Source: Planctomycetota bacterium
Lineage (GTDB): Bacteria; Planctomycetota; Planctomycetia; Planctomycetales; Planctomycetaceae
Assembly (NCBI GenBank): GCA_030836185.1
Contig: JAURQH010000102.1
Coordinates: forward strand, 90,733 to 154,732
Direction of reading: 5' to 3'
DNA length: 64,000 bases
Notes under the pieces: model-generated
What the model was told of the DNA's origin: nothing
Seen by the model: only the letters and a program-made list of their open reading frames with translations
The model's database searches: none
Position numbers and translations under genes: made by a program
Part shown: piece by piece, positions 49,656-59,413 of the stretch
Layout: each line of letters begins with the position of its first letter
Numbering within the stretch: position 1 is the first letter of the stretch

Positions 49656-50312
49656 ATGGGTCAGAAAATCAATCCCACGGGATTCCGAATTGGAGTGCAT
49701 GAAGGCTGGCGTAGCCGGTGGTATGCTCCCAAAAAAGAGTTCGGCGATCTGTTGGGCGAAGACTTCAAGATTCGCAACTTTATCAAAACAAAATATAAAT
49801 TCGCCGAAATTCCACGAGTGGAAATCGAGCGAACACGCGATCAAGTCGTTGTGCATTTGCAGACGGCTCGACCGGGTATCATCATCGGGCGTAAAGGTCA
49901 GGAAGTTGATCGGCTGAAAGCTGAGTTGGAAGACCTGACCGGCCGTCGGATGGAGCTGAAGATTATTGAAATCAACAATCCAGGCCGTAATGCGGTTCTG
50001 GTCGCCGAGAAGATTGCTCAGCAGCTTTCTAAGCGTGGTAGTTTTCGTCGCACAATTAAGCGAACGCTTGATGAAGTGATGGAAGCTGGTGCTCAGGGAG
50101 TGAAGGTGCAGTTGTCGGGTCGTTTGGGTGGGGCAGAAATGTGCCGTACTGAAAAGGCTGCTAGAGGATCCATTCCTCTGTCGACACTTCGGCGTCACAT
50201 CGATTATGGGTTGGCAGAATCAAAAACTGCTCAAGGCATTATTGGTGTGAAGGTTTGGATCGATTTAGGAAACTATGAAGACGAGGAGTCCGCCAATGGC
50301 TCTGATGCCTAG
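49656..50312 (+). CDS. rpsC: 30S ribosomal protein S3
   Basis: 218 residues. MGQKINPTGFRIGV, the KH-domain GXXG as IIIGRKGQEV, and the C-terminal LGGAEMCRTEKAARGSIPL are clear. Part of the mRNA entry site. Its last 17 nt overlap rplP. Confidence 0.97.
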   Translation: MGQKINPTGFRIGVHEGWRSRWYAPKKEFGDLLGEDFKIRNFIKTKYKFAEIPRVEIERTRDQVVVHLQTARPGIIIGRKGQEVDRLKAELEDLTGRRMELKIIEINNPGRNAVLVAEKIAQQLSKRGSFRRTIKRTLDEVMEAGAQGVKVQLSGRLGGAEMCRTEKAARGSIPLSTLRRHIDYGLAESKTAQGIIGVKVWIDLGNYEDEESANGSDA

Positions 50313-50718
50313 ACGGGTTAAACACCGCAAAAGTCAAAGACGTCGAATTAAAGGGAATGCCACTCGTGGCAATAAAGTCTCTTTCGGCGAATGGGGACTG
50401 CAATCGTTAGAGCCAGGTCATGTGACCGCCCAAACGATTGAGGCCTGTCGTATTGCCGCGAATCAGTATGTGCGTGGCGAAGGTCGTGTTTACATTCGAA
50501 TTTTCCCGAACAAATCAGTCACCGCTCGCCCACTCGAAACTCGAATGGGTAAAGGAAAGGGCGACCCGGATCACTGGGTAGCCGTTGTTAAGCCGGGGAC
50601 CGTTTTGTTTGAATTAACCGGAGTTTCACACGAAGCAGCACAGCTTTGCTTCGCACGTGTCGCTCATAAATTGCCAGTTCGCGTCCGTTTGATCGGTCGT
50701 CGTCCGACTGTTGGGTAA
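50296..50718 (+). CDS. rplP: 50S ribosomal protein L16
   Basis: 140 residues. LMPRRVKHRKSQRRR, ARQIEA-like TAQTIEACRIAANQYV, and ETRMGKGKGDPDHWVAVVKPG. Start ATG 50296 has AGGAG 8 nt upstream inside rpsC; ATG 50305 is the alternative. Overlap suggests coupled translation with S3. Confidence 0.95.
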   Translation: MALMPRRVKHRKSQRRRIKGNATRGNKVSFGEWGLQSLEPGHVTAQTIEACRIAANQYVRGEGRVYIRIFPNKSVTARPLETRMGKGKGDPDHWVAVVKPGTVLFELTGVSHEAAQLCFARVAHKLPVRVRLIGRRPTVG

Positions 50719-50761
50719 TTAGCATCCATTCAGAACAACTTAGAGGTTGCGAGAGTCAACG

Positions 50762-50971
50762 ATGAAAGTGTCAGAAATCCGGGAAATGAGCGACGATCAG
50801 TTGGTGGCCGAATTGGCCGAAACCCGTCGTCAATTATTTGATCTGCGTTTCCAGGCGGCAACCGAGAGATTGGATGCCCCGAGCGAATTGCGGAAACTGA
50901 GAAAGAAAATTGCCCGTATTCTGACCGTCGAAAACGAGCGTCAGGAGACTGAGGCTCCGGCTGAAGCATAA
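50762..50971 (+). CDS. rpmC: 50S ribosomal protein L29
   Basis: 69 residues: two-helix protein with MKVSEIREMSDDQLVAELAE and LFDLRFQAAT, and a short Glu/Ala tail. ATG 50762 is chosen over the in-frame codon at 50747. Confidence 0.95.
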   Translation: MKVSEIREMSDDQLVAELAETRRQLFDLRFQAATERLDAPSELRKLRKKIARILTVENERQETEAPAEA

Positions 50972-51027
50972 CGCAAAATATTTACTTCCCGGTGATCGCC
51001 ATTAAGGCAACCTGAGAGACAGAAGTT

Positions 51028-51303
51028 ATGAAGAGAACATTGATCGGTATCGTGGTCAGCGACAAATGCGATAAAACACGTCGTGTCGACATTGAGCGTA
51101 AATTCGCTCATCCAATGTACGGAAAAATTGTGACACGCAAAACAGTATGTCACGTCCACGATGAAGAGAATGAATCGCATGTCGGTGATCGTATTCAAAT
51201 CGTCGAGTGTCGTCCTCGTTCCAAACAGAAACGATGGGAGTTGGTGAAGGTTGTCGAGACAGCTCTCGACATTGCCACACATCAACACGCTGAAGCCGAG
51301 TAA
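51028..51303 (+). CDS. rpsQ: 30S ribosomal protein S17
   Basis: 91 residues; OB-fold protein with GIVVSDKCDKTRRVDIERKF and HPMYGKIV, GDRIQIVECRPRS. AGAGA precedes the ATG. Confidence 0.96.
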   Translation: MKRTLIGIVVSDKCDKTRRVDIERKFAHPMYGKIVTRKTVCHVHDEENESHVGDRIQIVECRPRSKQKRWELVKVVETALDIATHQHAEAE

Positions 51304-51369
51304 ACTCTTCAGTTTTAAGAGAACACAGTTTTGGGCATTTAGCTCGAAGAATTTAAGGATGAATCAGTC

Positions 51370-51738
51370 ATGATTCAAATGCAGACAGTCCTGGATGTTG
51401 CAGACAATTCGGGCGCAAAAGTCGTCCGTTGCATCAAGGTTCTTGGTGGTACCGGTAAGCGGACCGCAGGGCTTGGTGAAATTGTCGTGCTGTCGGTGAT
51501 CAAGGCGATACCTGGGTCGACGATTAAGCAAGGGACGGTTGTGAAAGGCGTGATTGTTCGGTGTCGAAAAGCATCACGCCGTGACGACGGAAGTTATGTT
51601 CGATTTGATCGCAACGCTGTGGTGCTCGTCGATGACGATGGGACTCCACGGGGAACGCGTATTTTCGGTGCGGTTGCTCGCGAATTGCGAGAACGCCGCT
51701 TTATGAAAATTGTCAGCCTCGCCAGTGAGGTGGTGTAA
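51370..51738 (+). CDS. rplN: 50S ribosomal protein L14
   Basis: 122 residues. [19 protein letters not shown], the family [12 protein letters not shown] loop and [14 protein letters not shown]. The stop is 2 nt before the rplX start. Confidence 0.97.
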   Translation: MIQMQTVLDVADNSGAKVVRCIKVLGGTGKRTAGLGEIVVLSVIKAIPGSTIKQGTVVKGVIVRCRKASRRDDGSYVRFDRNAVVLVDDDGTPRGTRIFGAVARELRERRFMKIVSLASEVV

Positions 51739-51740
51739 TT

Positions 51741-52094
51741 ATGAAAATTCAACGTGGTGATATGGTGGTCGTGACCGCCGGAAATCATAAAACAACAGTG
51801 CCACACAAGGTGGCATCAATTTCTGCTGATGGCCGCAAAATTGTCGTGGAAGGCATCAACAGTGCGATGCGACACGTCAAGCGGGGTCATCCTAAAAGTC
51901 CACAAGGTGGACGACTGGAAATTGATCTCCCCTTGGACATTTCCAATGTTCGTCTCTTTTGCCAGTCGTGCAATCAAGGGACACGTGTTGGGTATAAATA
52001 TAACGAGGATGGCAGTAAAGAACGTTTTTGCAAGAAATGCGACGCTCGAATTTCAGAGATCGCCCCTGCAAAAAAAGCCTACGCGAAGTCGTAG
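51741..52094 (+). CDS. rplX: 50S ribosomal protein L24
   Basis: 117 residues. KOW-type start KIQRGDMVVVTAGNHK and HVKRGHPKSPQGG. A four-Cys zinc ribbon lies at the C-terminus (CQSCNQG ... CKKCD), a feature of many non-proteobacterial L24 proteins. Confidence 0.95.
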   Translation: MKIQRGDMVVVTAGNHKTTVPHKVASISADGRKIVVEGINSAMRHVKRGHPKSPQGGRLEIDLPLDISNVRLFCQSCNQGTRVGYKYNEDGSKERFCKKCDARISEIAPAKKAYAKS

Positions 52095-52158
52095 AACGAT
52101 AAACTCAGTAAATCAGTCACATTTTCAAGACCCCTTTGGGGCTTAAGGAAGCTGAGCG

Positions 52159-52701
52159 ATGACGAGATTGCTCAAACAATACAACGAACAGGTGATCCCA
52201 AACCTGAAGAAGGAACTGGACCAGTCAAATGTCCATGCTCTTCCGAAGGTTCAAAAGGTCATTATCAATATGGGTGTAGGTCAAGCTGTTGCTGACCGTA
52301 AGAAACTTGACGAAGCTGTCGAGCATCTCTCCCTGTTGAGTGGTCAAAAGCCGCAAATCACCCGTGCGAAAAAAGCGATTGCAGCCTACCGTCTTCGTGA
52401 GGGAATGCCGATCGGTTGTCGGGTGACCTTGCGAGGGGCTCGGATGTACGAATTTTTGGACCGTCTCATCACGTTGGCTTTGCCGCGTGTGCGTGACTTC
52501 CGAGGTGTTCCTCCGAAATCCTTTGATGGGAACGGGAACTATAGTCTCGGTTTGAATGAGCAGTTTGTGTTTCCAGAGATTCCTGCCGACAAAGCGACTT
52601 TGACTCAAGGCATGAACATCACCATTGTGACATCTGCCAAAACAGACGATGAAGGACGAGCGTTACTCCGAGAAATCGGTATCCCGTTCAAAACCAAATA
52701 A
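52159..52701 (+). CDS. rplE: 50S ribosomal protein L5
   Basis: 180 residues. [34 protein letters not shown] and the C-terminal [19 protein letters not shown]. Binds 5S rRNA in the central protuberance. Confidence 0.97.
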   Translation: MTRLLKQYNEQVIPNLKKELDQSNVHALPKVQKVIINMGVGQAVADRKKLDEAVEHLSLLSGQKPQITRAKKAIAAYRLREGMPIGCRVTLRGARMYEFLDRLITLALPRVRDFRGVPPKSFDGNGNYSLGLNEQFVFPEIPADKATLTQGMNITIVTSAKTDDEGRALLREIGIPFKTK

Positions 52702-52745
52702 ATTCCAAGTGAGCTTAGTCTCCCTATTCCGTAAACGAGAGAGCA

Positions 52746-52931
52746 ATGGCCAGTAAATCAAAAATTGCCAAAGCTAATAAAAAGCCAAAATTTAGTTCGC
52801 GAAGTGAACGACGCTGTCAATTGTGTGGTCGCCCTCGTGCGGTCTATCGCAAGTTTAAGCTATGTCGTATCTGCTTCCGTAAAATGTGCCACGAAGGCGT
52901 GATCCCCGGTGCTCGCAAGGCGAGTTGGTAA
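52746..52931 (+). CDS. rpsN: 30S ribosomal protein S14, zinc-binding type
   Basis: 61-residue short form with CQLCGRP and CRICFRK cysteine pairs forming a zinc site, and ARKASW at the end. This is the C+ (type Z) S14, not the ~100-residue zinc-free form. Confidence 0.96.
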   Translation: MASKSKIAKANKKPKFSSRSERRCQLCGRPRAVYRKFKLCRICFRKMCHEGVIPGARKASW

Positions 52932-52970
52932 AACGGTCCGTAACAGGCACAACACAAGGATTTGTAAATC

Positions 52971-53366
52971 ATGATGAGTGACCCCGTCGCAGACATGCTT
53001 ACACGGATTCGAAATGCCGTTCAGATTGAACGACCTTTCGTAGATGTTCCGCAGTCAAAACTGAAGACTGGCATTGCCGAAGCTCTTCAGCGTGAAGGTT
53101 ACATTTGGGACTTTGAAGTTGTCGAACAAGAGCCTCAAAATACTCTGCGTTTGAATTTGAAATATGGTCCCAATGGCGAGCGTGTGATCCAAAAGATTCA
53201 ACGTGCATCGAAGCCTGGGCGACGAGTTTATACAGGTGTCAGTGACATGCCGGAAATCCTGAATGGGATGGGCATCAGCATTCTGACGACTCCTCGTGGT
53301 GTTTTGAGTAACCGCGAAGCGAAAAAAGAAGGTGTTGGCGGCGAAGTTGTTTGTGTGGTCTGGTAA
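52971..53366 (+). CDS. rpsH: 30S ribosomal protein S8
   Basis: 131 residues. SDPVADMLTRIRNAV, ISILTTPRGVLSNREAKKEGVGGE. Two ATG codons in a row (52971 and 52974); either could be used. In E. coli S8 regulates the spc operon by binding the rplE region. Confidence 0.97.
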   Translation: MMSDPVADMLTRIRNAVQIERPFVDVPQSKLKTGIAEALQREGYIWDFEVVEQEPQNTLRLNLKYGPNGERVIQKIQRASKPGRRVYTGVSDMPEILNGMGISILTTPRGVLSNREAKKEGVGGEVVCVVW

Positions 53367-53399
53367 TCGAAGTATCGAGAAGAAAACTGGTTCAGAGAT

Positions 53400-53948
53400 A
53401 TGTCCAAGATTGGTAAAAAGCCGGTATCCGTCCCCGATGGTGTGGAAGTCACACTCTCGAACGGTTCCATCAAAACCAAAGGCCCCGCAGGCGAACTTTC
53501 CTTCGAATATCATTCGAATATGAAGGTCGAGTTTGATGGCGACGCCAAGGAAATTACAGTGGCTCGTCCTAATGAGGACCGCCAAAACAAAGCCCTTCAC
53601 GGCTTAACACGTAGCCTCATCAATAACATGGTGACTGGTGTGAAAGATCCTTTCGTGAAGAAGCTGGAAATCAACGGAGTCGGTTATAACGCTCAGTTGA
53701 ATGGAAACAAGTTGCGTTTGCAGGTTGGCTTTGCCAACACGATTGAATTAACGGTTCCCCCTGGAATCACTTGTGAAGTCCCTCAGCCGATCGCTGTGAT
53801 CGTCAAAGGAGCTGATAAGCAGGTGGTGGGGCAGTTCGCGGCAGAAATTCGCCGAGTTCGTCCTCCTGAGCCTTATAAGCTCAAGGGAATCAAGTATGAA
53901 GGTGAATATGTTCGCCGTAAGGCCGGTAAAGCCTTTGGTGCCAAATAA
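53400..53948 (+). CDS. rplF: 50S ribosomal protein L6
   Basis: 182 residues. SKIGKKPVSVPDGVEV, GLTRSLINNMVTGV and PPEPYKLKGIKYEGEYVRRKAG split across the C-terminal domain. Two tandem L6 domains as usual. Confidence 0.97.
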   Translation: MSKIGKKPVSVPDGVEVTLSNGSIKTKGPAGELSFEYHSNMKVEFDGDAKEITVARPNEDRQNKALHGLTRSLINNMVTGVKDPFVKKLEINGVGYNAQLNGNKLRLQVGFANTIELTVPPGITCEVPQPIAVIVKGADKQVVGQFAAEIRRVRPPEPYKLKGIKYEGEYVRRKAGKAFGAK

Positions 53949-54023
53949 AAAGCCACTGAGAGGTAGTCCGGTTCGTTGGCAACCGGAAACCCTTTCGATG
54001 TTTTTGACAGGTTTGTGTCTGCG

Positions 54024-54395
54024 ATGAAAGCAAGTAAAAAACTCGCTAAGCGTCAAACTCGCCGTCGGTTTCGCGTGCGAAATTCTGTTCGGAAATCCGC
54101 GAATGGTCGTCCTCGACTTTCGATATTCCGCAGCAATAAGCATATTTACGCGCAAATTATCGACGATGTGCAAGGTGTGACATTGGCATCTGCCAGTACC
54201 GCCGAGAAAGATTTGGGAGGCACAGGGTCCTATCACGGAAACTGTGATGCAGCCTCACGAATCGGGAAAGCCATCGCCGAGAGAGCGATTGAGAAAGGTG
54301 TCAAAGAAGTTATCTTTGACCGTGGCGAATATAAATATCATGGTCGTGTTCAGGCTTTGGCTAATGCGGCTCGTGAAGGTGGTCTTGAGTTTTAG
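54024..54395 (+). CDS. rplR: 50S ribosomal protein L18
   Basis: 123 residues. [36 protein letters not shown], and the C-terminal [24 protein letters not shown] 54024 gives the normal length; a TTG at 53976 would add 16 non-family residues. Binds 5S rRNA. Confidence 0.95.
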   Translation: MKASKKLAKRQTRRRFRVRNSVRKSANGRPRLSIFRSNKHIYAQIIDDVQGVTLASASTAEKDLGGTGSYHGNCDAASRIGKAIAERAIEKGVKEVIFDRGEYKYHGRVQALANAAREGGLEF

Positions 54396-54465
54396 GAACT
54401 TTGAAAGTCCCATAAAATATACTGTTCGACAGTCCGTGTGACTGTCTCGGTTTGGAGAGATGATC

Positions 54466-54945
54466 GTGTCAAACGATAGTCAGACAAAAAATCCCGAAGA
54501 AGTTGTTCAGATTCGCCGTTGCTCCTGCGTGGTCAAGGGTGGTCGACGATTCAGCTTCACTGCGTTAGTCGTTGTTGGTGACAACGATGGTGCCGCCGGA
54601 TGGGGATACGGCAAGGGAAATGAAGTCCCCAACGCTGTCGATAAGGCGGTTAAAGCCGCCAATCGTCGCATGGTGAAGTATCCAGCTCTGACATCGACTG
54701 TCCCTCACGAAGTGATTGGACATTATGGTGCCTCCAGAGTGATTTTGATTCCTGCTCGGCCTGGTACTGGTATTATTGCCGGTGGCTGTGTGCGTGCGGT
54801 TGTCGAATCGGCTGGCGTGACTGACATTCTCACCAAGAGCTTTGGCTCAAACAATCCGACTAATCTTGTCAAAGCAACATTCAACGCCCTCTCGAAACTC
54901 CGGACGAAAGAAGAAATTCAGCGTCTGCGAGGAGTGGAGATCTGA
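54466..54945 (+). CDS. rpsE: 30S ribosomal protein S5
   Basis: 159 residues. VVKGGRRFSFTALVVVGD, VGYGKGNEVP-like GWGYGKGNEVPNAVDKA, RPGTGIIAGGCVRAVVE. I prefer GTG 54466 because GGAGA (54454-54458) is 7 nt away; ATG 54460 is in frame but almost touches that site. rpmD (L30), normally next, is absent. Confidence 0.95.
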   Translation: MSNDSQTKNPEEVVQIRRCSCVVKGGRRFSFTALVVVGDNDGAAGWGYGKGNEVPNAVDKAVKAANRRMVKYPALTSTVPHEVIGHYGASRVILIPARPGTGIIAGGCVRAVVESAGVTDILTKSFGSNNPTNLVKATFNALSKLRTKEEIQRLRGVEI

Positions 54946-54948
54946 ATT

Positions 54949-55398
54949 ATGATTATCGATGATGTCAATCGCGGAATTATCAAGCACAAGACTCGTAAAC
55001 GAGTCGGGCGTGGTCCCGGTTCCGGTCACGGAAAAACATCGACTCGCGGCCATAACGGTGCCGGTAGTCGATCTGGTAACAAACGCCGTCAAGGTTTCGA
55101 AGGGGGACAAACACCTCTCTTCATGCGAGTTGCCAAACGTGGATTTAACAATAAACAGTTTGCTCCCAAGACAGTCATTTTCAATTTGTCACAATTGGAT
55201 GCTGCTTTTGATGATGGGGCAGAAATTACGCTGGAAACTCTCAAAACTCGTGGCTTGCTGAAGGGCAAATTCGACCGCGTCAAGATTTTGGGTGATGGCG
55301 AAACCAAGAAGAAATTCTCGATTTCGGCCCATCGGTTCTCAAAATCGGCGGAAGAGAAGATTGTGGCTGCCGGTGGTAGCGTTTCCAGAGTCATTTAG
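54949..55398 (+). CDS. rplO: 50S ribosomal protein L15
   Basis: 149 residues. RVGRGPGSGHGKTSTRGHNG and GFEGGQTPLFMRVAKRGFNN are diagnostic. Begins 3 nt after rpsE, leaving no room for rpmD. Confidence 0.96.
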   Translation: MIIDDVNRGIIKHKTRKRVGRGPGSGHGKTSTRGHNGAGSRSGNKRRQGFEGGQTPLFMRVAKRGFNNKQFAPKTVIFNLSQLDAAFDDGAEITLETLKTRGLLKGKFDRVKILGDGETKKKFSISAHRFSKSAEEKIVAAGGSVSRVI

Positions 55399-55418
55399 TT
55401 TCTCTGGATGTTTGCTGT

Positions 55419-55457
55419 CGACCGATTTCCTCGTCTGGACGAAGAATCGGTCGTTTT
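55419..55457 (+). terminator. Hairpin terminator or attenuator between rplO and secY
   Basis: CGACCGATT (55419-55427) pairs with AATCGGTCG (55445-55453), with inner CTCGTC/GACGA pairing, followed by TTTTG. It would end or dampen ribosomal transcription before secY. Confidence 0.65.
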
Positions 55458-55531
55458 GTATAAATTAGCAGTTCTCAGGAGTTTAAGTCGCTGATTACGG
55501 CGGCAACACATCGACAAAGGAAGTCTATCCG

Positions 55532-56896
55532 ATGTTCGGCAAGCTGATCATGATCTTCCGGATCCCGGAACTGCGAAGAAAAATCTTTCTGACCCTTGCG
55601 CTGCTCGCTGTTTATCGCATGGGGTTTGCAATTCCTCTCCCGTTCATTGATCAGGATACTCTCAAAAGCGCGGTAGAAGATATCGAAGGTGCGGATGAAG
55701 GTTTCGGTCAGGTGATGCAAATTGTGGCTTTGTTCTCGGCATCCAGCTTGGGGAACAGCACAATTTTCGGCTTGGGAATTATGCCGTATATTTCTGCCTC
55801 CATTATTTTCCAGCTTTTGGGGACCGTCTATCCTCCGTTGGAAAAGTTGCAGAAGGAGGGCGAATCCGGGCGACGGAAAATCAATGAATATACGAGATAC
55901 GCGACAGTCGTGATTTGTCTGGGGCAGTCGTTTTTCTGGATACAAGGGCTTTCGGGGGGGACGTTAATGGGTGAAAATCTCATTCTCGATCAGTTCGACA
56001 GCACCTACTATTACATTATAGGTACGATCACCATGACTGCGGGGACGGTCCTGCTGATGTGGATTGGTGAGCAAATCGATGCTTATGGGATAGGTAACGG
56101 AATTTCCCTACTCATCATGGCGGGGATTCTCGCCCGGATGCCTGCGGCGTTACTCGATATGCTTGCTCCGGCCTTGACGGACGGAGTCGCCATTGGATCG
56201 GACACAGGAATTGACAGATTGCTTCTGTTGCTTGGTTTGTTTGTCGGCATCGTGATCTGGGTGATTGCCATCACTCAGGGGCAACGTCGAATTCCGATTC
56301 AGTCGGCCAAACACCTTCGCGGTCGTCGAGTCGCCGGTGGCCAGCGTCAATCATTACCATTACGAGTGAATCAAGCGGGTGTGATGCCGATCATCTTTGC
56401 ATCAAGCCTGTTGCTGTTTCCGTACTTCTTGTTTTCGCAAATCGCGAGACTCGAATTCTTTAGCGACATTTATGTGGTGCAACTTCTGGCTCGGGCATTT
56501 TCCGACCATCAGTATGTCTACAACATGTCCTACATCTTCCTGATTTACTTCTTCTGTTACTTCTGGACGACGATTACTTTCAATCCCAAAGATATTGCGG
56601 AGAACCTCAAAGATTACGGTAGCTTTATTCCCGGGTATCGTCCGGGTGCGAGAACTGCCGCTTATCTGGAATCGGTCATGACACGGATCACTTATGTCGG
56701 GGCAGCATTCTTGGCGTTAGTGGCTGTGATTCCGACCGTGGTTGCCACTTATATGAATATCCCTCCGATGGTGGCCAGTTTTTATGGTGGTACCGGACTC
56801 CTGATTGTGGTGTCGGTCTGCTTGGATCTGGTGCAAAAGATTGATAGTCACCTAGTGATGCGGAATTATCCTGGTCTGCTGGATGCGGACGAGTAA
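55532..56896 (+). CDS. secY: Preprotein translocase subunit SecY
   Basis: 454 residues with ten predicted membrane helices. Family segments are FGLGIMPYISASIIFQLL, GQRRIPIQSAKHLRGRR and TTITFNPKDIAENLKDYGSFIPG split by position. Forms the protein-conducting channel with SecE. Unlike E. coli or B. subtilis, adk, map and infA do not follow; a hairpin and a new promoter precede rpmJ. Confidence 0.97.
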   Translation: MFGKLIMIFRIPELRRKIFLTLALLAVYRMGFAIPLPFIDQDTLKSAVEDIEGADEGFGQVMQIVALFSASSLGNSTIFGLGIMPYISASIIFQLLGTVYPPLEKLQKEGESGRRKINEYTRYATVVICLGQSFFWIQGLSGGTLMGENLILDQFDSTYYYIIGTITMTAGTVLLMWIGEQIDAYGIGNGISLLIMAGILARMPAALLDMLAPALTDGVAIGSDTGIDRLLLLLGLFVGIVIWVIAITQGQRRIPIQSAKHLRGRRVAGGQRQSLPLRVNQAGVMPIIFASSLLLFPYFLFSQIARLEFFSDIYVVQLLARAFSDHQYVYNMSYIFLIYFFCYFWTTITFNPKDIAENLKDYGSFIPGYRPGARTAAYLESVMTRITYVGAAFLALVAVIPTVVATYMNIPPMVASFYGGTGLLIVVSVCLDLVQKIDSHLVMRNYPGLLDADE

Positions 56897-56957
56897 TCTC
56901 GACAGGTGGTCGAGGAAATACAAACTCTCTGACAAGGCGATCTGAAAGGATCATAAG

Positions 56958-56981
56958 GACTCTTTGGGAGACCAAAGAGTC
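56958..56981 (+). other. Perfect 10-bp hairpin with GAGA tetraloop after secY
   Basis: GACTCTTTGG (56958-56967), loop GAGA, CCAAAGAGTC (56972-56981). A GNRA-type loop and no T-run follow. It may stabilise the 3' end of the secY message or act as a Rho-independent terminator lacking a U-tract. Confidence 0.65.
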
Positions 56982-57066
56982 TAAAGCTTGTCGATAAAAC
57001 CGGTTGTGAGAGCTGTCTCCTACCGCGATTTGAGCTGGGATTTTTCATCGAAAACCCCCTGTTCGC

Positions 57067-57096
57067 TTGAGAGTTAGCCCAAGTGGCGGTTATACT
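57067..57096 (+). promoter_or_regulatory. Sigma-70 promoter of the rpmJ-rpsM-rpsK-rpoA-rplQ unit
   Basis: TTGAGA (57067-57072), 18 nt, TATACT (57091-57096); 88 nt upstream of rpmJ. Confidence 0.7.
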
Positions 57097-57184
57097 GCCA
57101 AGTTCCTGTTTTTTGCGCTGAGGCTGATTTTACCATTGGCCCATTGCGAGGAGTCCCGGTGAAAACCGGTACGGAAAGAGAATT

Positions 57185-57298
57185 ATGAAAGTCAGATCTA
57201 GCGTTAAACGAATCTGTGAGAACTGCAAGGTGGTTCGACGACAGGGGAAAGTGTACGTCATTTGTACAAACCCTCGTCACAAACAGCGTCAGGGATAA
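57185..57298 (+). CDS. rpmJ: 50S ribosomal protein L36
   Basis: 37 residues, [20 protein letters not shown] then [17 protein letters not shown]. The zinc ligands CENC, C27 and H32 are all present, so this is the C+ form. Preceded by GAGAA. Lies directly before rpsM as in most bacteria. Confidence 0.95.
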   Translation: MKVRSSVKRICENCKVVRRQGKVYVICTNPRHKQRQG

Positions 57299-57355
57299 TT
57301 CCCTTACAAACTTCGCACGAACACACAATACATTTTCAAGTGAAAGAGTTGATCC

Positions 57356-57742
57356 ATGCCGCGTCTTCTCGGTGTTGATATTCCGAACGACAAACCGGTT
57401 TATATTTCGCTGACTTATCTCTACGGAGTTGGGTTGGCCAGATCGATTGAGATTTGCCGCAAATTGTCCATTGATCCTCGAAAGCGAGCTTTCGAGTTGA
57501 CGGATGATGAAGTCAGTATGCTCAATAATACTCTCGACAAAGAATACGAAGTCGAGGGGCAGTTGCGTCGGATGGTCCAGCAGGACATCGCACGACTGCG
57601 AGAGATTCAATCGTATCGTGGAGTGCGTCACCGTCGTGGTATGCCAGTCCGTGGTCAACGTACAAAAACCAATGCCCGTACCCGTAAAGGTTCCAAGAAA
57701 ACCGTTGCCGGTAAGAAGGGTGTGAAAGATATGCGACACTGA
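57356..57742 (+). CDS. rpsM: 30S ribosomal protein S13
   Basis: 128 residues. MPRLLGVDIPNDKPVYISLTYLYG, and the C-terminal GVRHRRGMPVRGQRTKTNAR with a Lys-rich tail. Contacts the 50S subunit and P-site tRNA. Confidence 0.97.
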   Translation: MPRLLGVDIPNDKPVYISLTYLYGVGLARSIEICRKLSIDPRKRAFELTDDEVSMLNNTLDKEYEVEGQLRRMVQQDIARLREIQSYRGVRHRRGMPVRGQRTKTNARTRKGSKKTVAGKKGVKDMRH

Positions 57743-57830
57743 TTCGACAGAAGTTTTCTGTCATCAGAAACTGGTGTTCGCTAAGTAACAGTTTTTTGAC
57801 ACATTTTTTATACAGATTGAGGTTGCCGTC

Positions 57831-58211
57831 GTGGCTAAAACCAAGAAAAAAAGAGTGCGGCGTAACGTGACACGTGGGATCGCTCATATCAAAGCGACCT
57901 TCAACAATACGATTGTCACGATGTCCGATATGAATGGCGAAGTTCTCGCTTGGTCAACTGCCGGAGCCGTTGGTTTCAAGGGGAGTCGTAAAAGCACTCC
58001 TTTCGCGGCACAACGTGCTGCGGAAACAGTGGCCGAACGGTCTGCGAAAATGGGAATGAAAGAAGTCGAAGTGAAAGTGAACGGTCCTGGTTCGGGTCGA
58101 GAATCTGCGATCACTGGCTTACAGTCTTCCGGTATTTCCGTTCGTTCTATCGAAGATGTGACCCCGCTGCCTCATAACGGATGCCGTCCAAAAAAACGTC
58201 GTCGCGTTTGA
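57831..58211 (+). CDS. rpsK: 30S ribosomal protein S11
   Basis: 126 residues. [40 protein letters not shown] motif, and the C-terminal [17 protein letters not shown] [16 protein letters not shown] start at 57831. rpsD does not follow. Confidence 0.97.
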   Translation: MAKTKKKRVRRNVTRGIAHIKATFNNTIVTMSDMNGEVLAWSTAGAVGFKGSRKSTPFAAQRAAETVAERSAKMGMKEVEVKVNGPGSGRESAITGLQSSGISVRSIEDVTPLPHNGCRPKKRRRV

Positions 58212-58346
58212 TCAAAATTCAAATACTGCAAGTTGGCTGTTGTCGACATGATTTTGGCGGTCGGATGTGTATTTCGACCGTCGGCTGATGATGGGTCCAG
58301 AAAGCCTTAGTCGCGAGCGACCCGATCATTTTTCGGAGAAGAAACT

Positions 58347-59351
58347 ATGCGTATTCGTTGGAGAGGTTTAGAGCTTCCGAGTCGGATTATTCCCGATCAG
58401 GGACAGAACGACAATTACTTCGGTCGTTTTACGGCAGAACCCTTTGAACGTGGGTTCGGTGCAACTGTCGGAAACAGTCTGCGTCGCATTTTGCTATCGA
58501 GTCTTGAAGGATCTGCTGTGACCCGGGCGAAAATCCAGGGAGTCCAGCACGAGTTCTCAACAATCCCCGGTGTTGTCGAAGATGTGACTCACATCTGCTT
58601 GAACCTGAAATCGATTGTTGTCAAAAATCATTCTTCGTCTTCGAAAACGATTCGTATCGAGAAGCACGAACGAGGTGTTGTGACTGGTGCCGATATCATC
58701 ACCGACGAACAGATCGAAGTGATCAACACCGATCTTGTCATCGCAACATTGACCGATGATGTTCCTTTCATTGTCGAGATGACTGTCGAAAACGGTCGTG
58801 GATTTATCAAAGCCGATGATCACTCGGAAGGCGAAACCGAAGTCGGTATCATCCCTCTCGATGCGGCCTACAGCCCGGTCACTCGCGTGCGTTATGCCGT
58901 TGAAGAAACACGTGTCGGTCAACGCACGAACTACGACAAACTCAACCTCGACATCTGGACGAACGGAACCATCAAGCCGGAAATGGCATTGGTGGAAGCG
59001 GCCAAGATTCTGCGAAAGCATCTCAACCCGTTCATCACTTACCGTGAACCTGGGCCAGAAATGTCACCTGAAGCAAGTCTCAAACGACTTGCCGACGAAA
59101 CTGGCTACTCTCCTCTCGATGTCGAGTTGGAAGAGAAGCTCAATCAATCATTGGCTGAATTGAATCTTTCGGTCCGGGCAACCAACTGTCTGGAGTCTGA
59201 GGGAATCAACACCGTCCGCGACTTGGTCGGACGCAGCGAAGATCAATTGCTGCAAGTCCGTAACTTTGGTGAGACGACTCTCACAGAAGTTCAAGAACGG
59301 CTCGGCTCTATTGGTCTGCGATTGGGAATGAAAGTTTCGAGTCAGCAGTAA
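58347..59351 (+). CDS. rpoA: DNA-directed RNA polymerase subunit alpha
   Basis: 334 residues. N-terminal dimerisation domain ([30 protein letters not shown]) and the C-terminal domain with two helix-hairpin-helix-like motifs ([39 protein letters not shown]). Follows rpsK after a 135-nt gap with a small CGGTCG/CGACCG hairpin (58258-58281 region). Confidence 0.98.
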   Translation: MRIRWRGLELPSRIIPDQGQNDNYFGRFTAEPFERGFGATVGNSLRRILLSSLEGSAVTRAKIQGVQHEFSTIPGVVEDVTHICLNLKSIVVKNHSSSSKTIRIEKHERGVVTGADIITDEQIEVINTDLVIATLTDDVPFIVEMTVENGRGFIKADDHSEGETEVGIIPLDAAYSPVTRVRYAVEETRVGQRTNYDKLNLDIWTNGTIKPEMALVEAAKILRKHLNPFITYREPGPEMSPEASLKRLADETGYSPLDVELEEKLNQSLAELNLSVRATNCLESEGINTVRDLVGRSEDQLLQVRNFGETTLTEVQERLGSIGLRLGMKVSSQQ

Positions 59352-59413
59352 TCCACATCCATCACTTACTTTGACCATTCGGATGCCCCGGCATCTCATG
59401 TTGGACAAGAACA

